Shown here piece after piece: positions 1 to 12,000 of a stretch of 64,000 nucleotides of DNA. The stretch is from Aporrectodea caliginosa. Taxonomy: Eukaryota > Annelida > Clitellata > Crassiclitellata > Lumbricidae. Under the pieces are notes generated by a model. The model saw only the letters and a list, made by a program, of their open reading frames with translations, had not been told where the DNA came from and ran no database searches. Where the stretch lies: contig JACEVL010000671.1 of NCBI GenBank assembly GCA_020284085.1, forward strand, positions 1,922,717-1,986,716, read 5' to 3'. The translations under genes and the position numbers were made by a program. Position 1 is the stretch's first letter. Each line of letters opens with the position of its first letter.

Positions 1-49
1 TTTATTTAAATTTTATTTAATGTTGAACTGACTTCGAGCTCGAACCAAC

Positions 50-285
50 TGTTTATGTACACGCATCAAGCGGGATCGATACCCGCTACCCCCACATAGG
101 TCGACTCAACCTTCAACTCCCTAGTTGGTGACTGTAAAATGAGCAGTAGGACAGATGGGCGCCTTGCATGGCTGCCATACAGTTAAATTCGACTCCTGTT
201 AAACTTGTTATCATCTGTTACTACTATAACATGTAATCTTATTGTGGTTTGTCAGTTGGCATTAATAAACATGAATAAAAAAAAA
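50..285 (+). mobile_element. SINE family C copy
   Basis: Forward copy: GGGATCGATACCCGCTAC head, TAGGTCGACTCAACCTTCAA, GGCGCCTTGCATGGCTGCCA, GTTAAATTCGACTCCTGTTA, tail TTTGTCAGTTGGCATTAATA and a poly(A) run. It lies just 3' of the last visible FMNL exon, in the next intron. Confidence 0.65.
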
Positions 286-330
286 AGAAGGTCCACAATT
301 AAATACGATGAATAAAGAAGGTGAAAGGAC

Positions 331-455
331 CGTGTAGAGTTTTTCGTCGTCAATTTCTGAGAACATGGTTCCTTTGGCTTCGTTTGGTTTCATCGCAGTC
401 CAGTTTAGGACGGGCAGACGATACTTCGGCTGAATGTTCTTCTTTACCGCTACAA
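331..455 (-). CDS. FMNL: FMNL exon opening the FH2 domain
   Basis: Acceptor GTGTTTCAG, then [20 protein letters not shown] and [18 protein letters not shown]. This is the FH2 lasso region, with the LNW tryptophan that anchors the FH2 dimer and the usual SEIDDE. The 3' border is ambiguous: GTCCTT after residue LYT (331) or GTATTT (307). It is the last FMNL exon before the left edge. Confidence 0.85.
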
Positions 456-2898
456 CTGAAACACAGAAACACAAACATCATCTCTCAATCTCAGATTATT
501 TGAATCAAGCCTGAAACTAGTCATTCTAAAACAGTTTAGAAGCTCATATTAGATCTTGCTGAAATCAGTTCTAAAATGGTTTGAACAAGCTACAAATTAA
601 CACATAAAATAACTTAAAATGCATTGAATGAGCTGCAAATGAAAACTCAGGGTAATCCTGTTCTAATCCAGCCTTGAACCTGAAAATTATAAGTCAGTCT
701 ATCCAAAAACGGTATCGAGGCTGTAAATAGATCTCAGAGTCTGATCAAAAATACTTTTATTAAACTTCAAATTGACTCATTCCTAAACAGCTTTGAACGC
801 TAAATCACATCTCAAACTAAACAGTCGCGAATGTACGCTACTGCCTTGCTATACTATGTTTCCCAATAAAACTCTGCTATAACACAGTCGGGGACATGGA
901 TTTTGAGTTTGAGTTCGGCTTAAGAAACTGACTGACGTTATAAAGTGACCTAGTTATAAGGAGTTTGTTTTAAACCCATTGAGGAAATCATTGAACAAAC
1001 AAAACAATTATCTGTTGCTCCTACAGACAATGGCTTTGTTTATACAATAAACATTACTTCTAGGAACTGATCGTTTGGATTACGACTGATTTCTGTCTTA
1101 CGGACTGATCTTATGGATGTCGACCTAATAATGGCCTGGCTTTGGTGTGCCATCTGTTGATACCTTGTGCAGTAGACACCAGCACAACAGAAGTGGAATA
1201 ATATGACTAATAATAATATGACTAACAAATATTATTACAGTAGTTTTATATAGCTCCCCTTCAAGACAGTCTACTCAGGAGCGCTCCCAGCCCAACCTCG
1301 GTCAAACAGGACAGTCTTAAGGCTAGAGAAATAACTGAGCAGTGTCCTATTGAGGTCAAACGCAGTGCCACCGGAAGCCCATTCCAAGTCACCGGGCCAG
1401 CCATTAAAGAAGGCGCGGCGCTGTCGGATAGCAGTCTGAGCACGAGGGACAAGGAACTCTGCTTGCACCGCTGAACGAGCCACGACGCGGAACAGTCACA
1501 GTAGGGCAGCAGAGTTCCCGCAGATATGGAGGAGCCAGGCCTTCAGTGCAGCGCCGGACAAATAATATGACTAATGAATAATAATATGACTAATGAATAA
1601 TAATACGATTGTGAAACGTAGGATGACGCTAGATTTCGTGGTGATCGAACTTTATTTTTTTTCTTGAATTTTTACATTAATTAAAACATAATATGGTAAA
1701 ATAGTACAAAGTCTTGACAATTCGGACTCCTTGACTTCCACTGTTCATACCTGGAGGACCGAATCCGGGCAACATTGGAGGTGCTGGAGGTACTGTCATG
1801 GAACCCATGGACGGCAAAGAAGGTGGAAGCGGGCCTCCACAAAGATATGGTAGCGGTGGAGGCGGTGGAGGAGTCGCCATGGGAATGCTCGCGGGTGACA
1901 GAGGCACACTCGGACTCTCCGGAACGTTTGACGACCCCTGTTGCGACGTCGGTCTTGTCTCTGAAAGGAACAACATTTTAATAAAGGCTTTCACATCTTA
2001 AGTCACACCGGTCAGATATAGAGGTAAAAAGATGTGCTATATAAATGCATAGCTACGTACGTAGTTTTAACAGAACCTTCACTATTTAGGTCACAAGTCA
2101 TGTGTCATAAAAAGTGCTAAAACAACTGCTCAGATTATAATTATTATGACAATTGGTATTAATGATTATTGTTATTATTATTACTGTTATTATTATTACG
2201 ATTATTGTTATTATTATTGCTGTTATTATTATTACGATTATTGTTATTATTATTACTGTTATTATTATTACGATTATTGTTATTATTACTACTGTTATTA
2301 TTATTACGATTATTGTTATTATTACTACTATGATTATTGCTATAATTAATGTGACAATTGTTACTGTGCAGTTATTAAGCGTCACTACCTAATGATGAAT
2401 CATCAGTGATTGCTCAAGGTCCCAACACAGTAACCATCTCAAGGGAGCAGGATCGAACCCATACTCTACGCACTAAAGCTGAGCACTTTAATCAATCAAC
2501 TACATCATATATGTTGACCAACATAATTATACTGGTGGACGTTTGTTAATTTCATGTCTCCACACCTTTGAGCGATTCCAAAGGACTCTATATACATACA
2601 TAAACACGCCGATACATCACAATGGCAGACTGGTAATGCTTCTGTCTCTGACTTCCATCTTGGGATAAAATCTCAGCAAGTCTTCATACGAGATATTAAA
2701 CCCATTGTTCTAGCCATTTTAACTCATAATGAACCGGTTGTTTGCATTCGCAGCTGTCATCATAGTTGTGCTTTAGCCAAAAGATTGTTTAACACCCCGA
2801 GACCAACATTTCTCCAATAACTACAGCAGAAATTAGCAAACATTTTGATCTATTATAAATAGTTAAGTCATAATGTAAATATAATGTAATTTACAGTG

Positions 2899-2942
<44 letters not shown>

Positions 2943-3164
2943 ATAATAATGATAAACCAATAGCAATTAATATATGAGTAAAGGTACCAACCTGATGGAA
3001 CCACCTTTCCGTCCTTGTATCGTTTAACATCGCCTTCAAGTGCATTACATATATCCTAAAATCATACGTACAATCAGAAATCTAATCCGAATCATAATCT
3101 GTGCACAGATTACAAGTACTCAAAGAGACAGATGGACAGACAAACAGATGGATAATAAACACCA

Positions 3165-3202
<38 letters not shown>

Positions 3203-5945
3203 TGACCGACAGACAAACTGACAGACAGACAAACTGACAGACCGACAGACAAACAGACCAACAGACAAACTATTATTATTATTATATTCGTTTATTGGTA
3301 ACAAACAAAAACTGATAGTCACACCGCTTATCAGGTACATTGACAGATGGACAAACTGACAGGCAAACAGACCGACAGACAAACTGACAGACGGACAAAC
3401 TGACAGACAGACAGACAGACATAGACACACAGACAGACAGACAGACATGCAGCAGAACAAGATAACACACGATTAATTATCTGCAACTAAAAATAACACA
3501 AACATCATAGGAACCCAAAGTACAAACAAACAAACACTAATTAATTGCACCAGACAAATAAGAGTCCAGACAAAAAAAGACAAATTACAGTTGAAGAAGA
3601 TGGACAACTGAGGATGAGGGTGCCCCAAATGATAAGAGATATGATCAACGAAAAGATTACGAAACGGATGAGATACCTGTAATCGATCTCTGTCCTCAGT
3701 TACTGTCGACAGTTTCTCTTGTAATTGAGCTACAAAAATATCAACGACAGGTTAAAGTTCATAAAATTCCCAATGAATTTCAGCCCTATAATTCAAAATT
3801 TGAATTCTACATCATTATTAATATTATTATAATTATTTCATTATTATTACATTGCACTTATCATGTGCTTAAGGTCACTGAAACTGAATTGGAGGTGCAA
3901 AGCAACTGTGAGTGAACTTGCCTAAGGTCCAAGACACAGTAACCGTCTTGGGACGAAGGCTCGAACCCGCACTCTCTGCGTTACAGGCTAAGCTCTCTAA
4001 CCAATCGGCTACTGATGCCCCAGTTTCTGCAATACACTTTTATATGACACTGGCTTCTTGGCCTTTCATCCCATTAACGCTTCAAAACCATTCGGTTTGT
4101 TTTGCTCCTGTTTTGGTTTTGTTGGGCCGAGAGTGCCTCCAAGAAGTCTCTTCAAAGTTTCTTTTGACCCTATATAAATTCGCAATTGCATTTACATTAC
4201 ATCTATTCATTCAGAGGACTTATATAGCGCCCCTCCAAGATACCTAGTCAGCCCAACTCCGGCGATAAAGAACAGTTTTTAGATGCATGTAAAAGGTGTA
4301 TGCCGAGTCCCTAGCTAAAAGAACATGCAGATCTGAAGAAAGGTTATTCCACGTGGTCGGCCCAACCATGGAATTCATACTGGATATATATTGAATTTCA
4401 AAAGTGGATGGGAGCAAAGTGGATGGGAGCTCAGTGATTGGTCGCTATGTGTTTGCATGAGACCGCCAGTGGAGGCCATCTCCAATTGTATGAGCATCAT
4501 CTGCACAAACACAAACTGATAATTCCTTCAGAAGTCTAACATCTCGAAGCATCCTGCAGGGATTTCAACCTCCAACTCTGTGTTGGCAGTCAGCGAGCTA
4601 ACCGCTAGACTATGGCACACCCAAATCTACCTAAAAAGTACAGTCAAATCTAATCTAATCTTCTGCCTTCTATGGCAGTATCGTAAGACACAAGGTACCA
4701 TTGGATGACCGCTTCCAAATGTTGTTTCCAAGATGTCTTACCAGTTTTGGAAAGATAAAGGTCATCAAGTTCCTGAAGCCTTTCGTTTGCCTACAAACAG
4801 AAAACCAAATGAACCGATTGATTGGCATACTGATTGATTGTTATACTGATTGATTGGCATACTAATTGATTGGCATACTAATTGATTGGCATACTGATTG
4901 ATCGACATACTGATCGATTGACTACGGATTGATTGGCATACTGATTGATTGGCATACTGACTGATTGGCATACTGACTGATTGGCATACTGATTGATTGC
5001 CTGGCATACTGATTGTTTGGCATACTGATTGATTGACTGGCATACTGAATGATTGATTGGCATACTGATTGATTGACTGGCGTACTGATTGATTGGCATA
5101 CTGCTTGATTGGCATACTGATTGATCGGCATACTGATCGATTGACATACTGATTGATTGGCATACTGATTGATTGATATACTGATTGATTGGCATACTGA
5201 TTGATTGACATAGAAGTCATTAGATTAGATGAGATTAGAACTAACGTGTGATAGTGTGATGCTGAGGTCTTCCACTTGCATGAGGGCCATTGCCTTCATG
5301 TCAGAGTCTTCGAGCAGAGACTGAACGTCAACCATGTTCTCCAGGTAGGCATTCACCTGGACAGGTAACTTATCACTCTCCGTGTCTTTGAGCCTCTGGA
5401 CAAACAGCAGAAACCATGACCACATCGTATCACTCTATCACTAATCTCTCAGTGATTCCGTAGGTAGGCAATAGAGTAAGTAGTAGGGTGGTCCACTTCA
5501 CAATGGTAAAATTTCATCTTTATCAGAACTTTGCTCCACAAGTTTAAATCTGTTCTACCTCTCCTAAGTAAGATGTAGAACAAATCTGAAGCAGATTGGA
5601 GCATTTTTAGAGGTCGCTCAAGGTCGCCAAACATTCTCTTGATAATACCATGGCATAGTGGAAATTATTGACTGTTATCTACTCAAAAACATATTATTTG
5701 AACCGCTTTTTACTTACTTTTGAAGTGTTGTTTCAAACTGAAGTTTAGAAATACCAATCTAACATTATTAACTAGTCTTTGCAGTAAAATGCAAATGTTG
5801 GAATTTTTTTAATTGTTTTTAAGAACTGTAAACTTTTGTACTTAGTCAGATTTATCAGTACATTGGTGAAGATTAGGAATTGAAGCGATTTGACTGTAGA
5901 GTTTTTGACTTAGCTCATTTTTGTCAGATTGTTTTCTCAATAAAC

Positions 5946-6011
<66 letters not shown>

Positions 6012-9000
6012 CACAATAATGGCAAAGACAAGAAGCAGTGCTGAAGTTTGGCTGATAGAGAAGGCACAGAAAAAACTATCTTAGTCCCATCTCCCAACAA
6101 AAGCTCCATCCGACGATCATGCAACAAGAACCATGAGGAGCAGGTGACAGACTTGCAGTAGCCTACTAGTCATAGGTGACAGGGAAGAGATATATATTGG
6201 GAGATCCAAAAATTGGCTGCAGAACTGGTAACGAACAAGCTGAAGCCTGCCTGAGGACTCTGGATGACTGGGCTCTTCAGACTTCGGAGTCTAGTTCGTG
6301 GTATATAGTCTATGACATCACTGCCCGCAATACTCGCCTGAAGAATGGTGCCTGCATGCACTTCTATTGAAAATTCGAATTAGCAAGAATTAACCTGGAT
6401 GGCTTGCCGCCATCATGGTATGGAACTTCCACTTGCTGTTTCGGCTCTTTATCTGGACCTACTGTAGGGTCTCCCGTTACTATGCAATGGAGGTTCCAAC
6501 AAAGCTGGCCACGCATTGACCAAGCGACAAATGAAGTGGCTTCCAACCACATCTTTGATGCACACACTTGAAATATGGTGAAATTCTGCAAGGCAGATCT
6601 TGAAGGGTCACATCAGAGAGAAGACTACAAGGAATTCTTGAAACTCAGTTTGATCTTCCAGGGTGGTGAAAAGGGAGCAAGAGTTTCCTTTCGGGCACCA
6701 GGAGCATTCCATCATGCACGTTTGATGGTGAAAGCTATCTTTAGCATTAAAACATTTCTTTTCCAGCAGCTACTATCTCCAACTGCCAAAGAGAAGCACA
6801 GTGTAAAGGAGCTGGCACTGTTTGTGAGACTTGTCTATTTTCGGTTCTGGCATGAAGCTCCTCTGCCTATAAGAGCACCACTCAACGATCTACTACTACT
6901 GGAGGAGCTTAGTAAATATCTAAATATGAGAGTTGACAAAGGTTGCCTCGACCACATTCGGTAGGCATAACTGGTACATTTCAAAAATTTTGGTCAGCTT
7001 GTCCATGTTTGACAACAGAATTGTAGTGGATGTGAAAAAACTGATGGTGACAAACCTCCACCTTCTACAGTCCATCAATTATGTGAAGTGCCTCGACCAT
7101 CCTCCTGAACCCCTCAGCTTCCTTGGCCTTAGCTCCCTTGGCATTGAATCTTCCATCACAGAGAGAACTACAGTAACTGTCATCGTTGACATTCTGAACT
7201 TGAATGGAAAAGAGAAGGCCCAAGGCTTCCTGGTAAAGGATCCTAAGGAATGATGCGATGATCACTCCTACCAGTACCTCCTAAAGGCAGCGTCAGTCAT
7301 GACAGTTATGAACGACTCTAATGGGAGAGCTATTGGTTTGATGCAGCAGTAGAGTTAATCGTCGAAAAAGAATGAAGAGCAGCAGTTCCTTCTTCAGCTC
7401 GCGAAACGCTGCAGGAATACCTATGCATCCTGCGCTAAGGCCACGCTGATGAAGATGACAGAGGACATAGAATGTGTTACTCAAGAAAAGTTCCAGTGTT
7501 TCCATAGCAAAATTGAACATTTTGGAACCTTTTCTTATTTTCATTGCTGCACTATATGTTTTAATTCAACTGAAATTATGTTTTCTGTTCTTAGTGCAGA
7601 TTACCGATTTCATGCTTAACATGGTGAAAATACCCTGACCTTGAGCGACCTCTAAATACTCATCAATCTCTCTCAAATTTGGTAGAGGTAATAGTGGGCA
7701 GCCATAGAACAAAAGCAGGGTTGTGGAGGGCAACTCTGAGACACTTTGTGTTTTTGGACCACCCTAGTAAGTAGGCAATTTAGTAAATAGGCAATAGAGT
7801 AAGTAGGCAACTCAGTAATTAGGCAATTCAGTAATTAGGTAGGCAATTCAGTAAGTAGGCAATTCAGGAAGTAGGCAATTCAGGAAGTAGGCAATTCAGG
7901 AAGTAGGCAATTCAGTAAGTAGGCAATTCAGGAAGTAGGCAATTCAGCAAGTCAGCAATTCAGGACCTGAATCAGCAAAAAAGTGATTCAGTAAGTAAGC
8001 GATTCAGTGAATCAGTAAGTAAGTAAATAACTCACTAACTTGTTAACTCACTCACTCACTCACTCTTCAAATCTCAATCACTCAGTCACTATCAGTTAGT
8101 CAATCACTCGTCAATCAATTCAAGGTCAAATTAAAGAGGCCAAATGACAAACTGACATCTAGAATTTCGTCGAGGCCAAGCAGAGTGAACTCGTGCTGCA
8201 GATGAACCCGAAAGTTCATGTCTTGAACAGAATGAACGATGATATTGATGAACTGCATGCACGCCACCTGTTCACCAAAGTACACAAAACACACGTAATG
8301 TAAGCATACATCAAGACATTTATATAGCACTTTTTTATATAGCACTTTTCTTAATAAAGCACCTTTTAACTCAGGACCATATTTATATAGCACCTTTTCA
8401 CACATGACCATTTTTACATAGCACCTTTTTACACATGACCATTTTTAAAGAGCAACTTTTTACAGAGGACCAATTTTATATAGCACATTTTTACACAGGA
8501 CCATCTTTAAAGAGCACCTTGTTACAGAGGACCATTTTTATATGGCACTTTATAACAATGGATCATTTTTAAATAGCACCTTTTAACACAGGACCATTTT
8601 TATATAGCACCTTTTAACACACGACCATTTTTGTATAGTTGTATACCACCTTTTTACACAGGACCATTTTTATATAGCACCTTTTTACACATGACCATTT
8701 TTGTATAGCATCTCAGGACTAGATTAAGGGACTGCTAGTCTTCTTATTGCATCTGAAATGCGAGACATAAGAGATTGAACAACTTGTCCAGGATTGTAGT
8801 ATGGCATTCACACAACGCACTCAGACCTGTAGTCATTGGATTTCAGGTCCAGCGCACTACCACACCAAAAAACCTGATCTATTAAAATCCTGAATGTCAT
8901 ATGCAGGTCATTAATCACAGACGACAAGAAAATAGGTCTCATAAGAGGATATATTATCTTTCGTTTTTACTTAAATCGGCCGATGTCTGTCTGTGTGTCT

Positions 9001-12000
9001 GTCTGTGTGTCCCTCAAGTACACATGCACTCAGCCTGGGTGCTGCACTGGTTACAATGTAATCGACTTCATTATGATGCAATACAAGAGCTGAATCGTGA
9101 TGCTGTCCTGTGATGTTATTTGTACTGAAATACGACATATAATGAAATTATATGTTGTAATGTAATACTTAAGTGAATATGACTAGGATTTGTACCGAGA
9201 TTTTGATGTATTACAGCTTAACGTAATGCAATACCTTGGACTGTGAGTTGGTAATGTAAGATATCAGATTAAGGTGAGGTGGGATGGGTAAAGAAGGATA
9301 AGGTATGGCAATATAATGGTGCAGCATGTGTGTGTGTGTGTGTGTGTGTATATGTGACGTCGGCGAGAGAAGGGACCACTTGTCGGGAATGGACTTATTA
9401 ACAGTTTCCATAAGCTTATACCATCAGAAAATCAGGGTAAAAATTTCAGAACGTTTGGCCCAAAATTTATGCACTTTTTAAAGAAAATATAAAATATTAT
9501 TTGGCGGGAAATCACCTATAAATATTGTAACTGTCTCTACAAGATTCGTTAATAACAGATTTTTGGTCTTAATGCATCATGTGGAGTAATATAGGTCGCT
9601 ATACAGCAATTAAAAGCTTCAGATTCAGTAATTAGATGCAAAAATCTATAATCACGATATTACGAAAGACTACTTTCCGGCTGATCTAGAAAGTGACAAG
9701 TGGTCCGTTCTCTCGGCCAACGTCACATATATTCATGCATGTCCGTGTTTGTAACCAGAAATACCGATGTCCATTTACATTACGGCAATTGTAACTTTCC
9801 CTACCATGAAGTCTATGTGAAAGTCTTCGAAGTTTCGAAAGAATCGGACGAGAGTTTCAAACCGATGCGTCTCTCCACAGACCTTGAAACAGAAAGAACG
9901 CCAACTGTTTGACAAAACGTCAATAATAATAAAACAATAAGTAATAAAAATAAATATAATAATTAAGAAATAAATAGAAATGAAGACAGAAACAGTTATA
10001 ACAACGAGACTGTCACCTAAAGCAGTATGAGAATTGTAGAAAATAACTGAGGGGGTCAGACTTTGATCCATGTGGAGTTTGGGTGAGCAATAAGGACTTT
10101 ACTATGGGGTCCCAAGAAAGACTGGGGGGTTTGAACCCCCCAGCAATTCTCACCCTGACCTAAAGTAATGTAATAATGCAGTAGTTGAGAGAACGTTGTA
10201 AAGTAAGATGAAAGGTAAAAGGCTGTAGAATGAAACCGGACAGATGTAGGTTGGTACATGTAGCAATATGCAACACTTCAGCAATCGGAATAGCGAAAGT
10301 GCTATTAGCATCTAGCATAAACGACAGACGCAGCAAAGTCACTGACAACTTACAGTTTTCCTTTCTCAACCACATGAAACCGCAAGACAGACAGACAGAC
10401 ACACAGACAAACACACAGATAGACATACAGACACAAGCATAAACACAGACAGAGAAAAAGAGACAGACAGACAGACACAGAGACAGACAGACATAGACAC
10501 ACAGATAGACATTCAGACATACAGACAGACAGACAGACAGACCTGTAGATGTTAATACACTTGTGCTATACAAATACACATTAAATAGTGCATCTGGAAA
10601 GAATAGATGCTGTATTTGAGTAAGTAATAAGGCTAACATTTTTGAAATTGTCGAATGCTGACATGATCATCTCGTGTCCTCCGCTCACAAGACAAATGGC
10701 CGCCAACAACTCAAGAACCAACGTCTTCGTTCTAAACAAACAACAAAGACAATACAATAACAACAACACAACAAACAGCTCCTTACTACTAAATCTTACA
10801 TGTTACTTTACGATATCTTCCCTTACCTAACTCACATTACCTTACCATATCACGCTTTTCCACTTTACCAACTATACCCTACCTTATGCTACATTCTCAT
10901 ACCTTCATATTTCCCCTTCCTTTACCCTATACCTTCCCTATTCTTGCCTTACACTTTATCATAACCATAACCAAAACTACCTTAATATTACACAGTTACC
11001 TTATCTTGCATTAACTACCCTACCTTCTCTTATCTATCCTACCGAGAACTCTCTACCTCCTCAAGCTCCCAACTCTCTTAGCGAGACTGTCTTTCGCTCT
11101 AAACTAAACCCAGTCTATATGCACCTCTGAACTTTGTAAGGAGGGCATTATCAAATTACAGTTGTATTGTATTATTACCATACCCTTACATTACCATACT
11201 TTACCTTACCATACCATACCATACCAGTACTTAGTCCTTCCCATACTGCACATCGGGCATACGCAGTTTTTCCATACTTCTCTTTACCTTACCATACAGC
11301 ATACTTCACCGTACCATCTCCAGACACCTCAGATCTTCTCATTACCACACTTTACCATCCAGTTCTTTCTGGCCTTCCCTTACCCCATACCTTCCCTAGT
11401 TCTTGACCACTTTACCTTAATCTTACAATTACCTTATTCTTGTTGCATTGCCCAACCAGTTCAGTCTTACCTACCTTTCCTTACCTTACTCCTTTAAATT
11501 ACCATACTTTACCTTTACCATACCTTCCCTTACCTCTCAAAATCCCTCACAGGTCTGACATGACACATGAACTGTTCGCAAGCATCATTTCACGTAATGT
11601 ACCAAATCAAGGCATTTATATGGTGCCTGATCTCACCTGAAGTTGCGATGGTTAAGGCTGAGAGCGATACAGTTGATGGCCTGCTTGTGACCGAAGATTA
11701 GATTGAATCCGTTCTAGAAGGAAAAACGAAACAGAAACCCCATCAGCAAAAATCCTCTGAAAACCCGGAACACGAACACTGTGCAAAATTAAATGCACAG
11801 CAACAAGAACTGTAATTACAAGTACTAGGCTAAGTACCAGATAATTCATACATATCCTACACATCTACAGTGTATATAATATGCTGTTACAGGGAATGTG
11901 TATAATCATGGAATATGTATATACCCTGAAATTTCAGAGGGGGGTATAAACAGGGTATGTGCATATGCCCTGAAAATTTAGGGTTAGGGTTTAGGGTAGG

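Noticed and set aside
1271..1483. Overlapping minus-strand ORFs in GC-rich DNA
   Set aside because: Inside the family E repeat. No recognised domain and overlapping in two frames.
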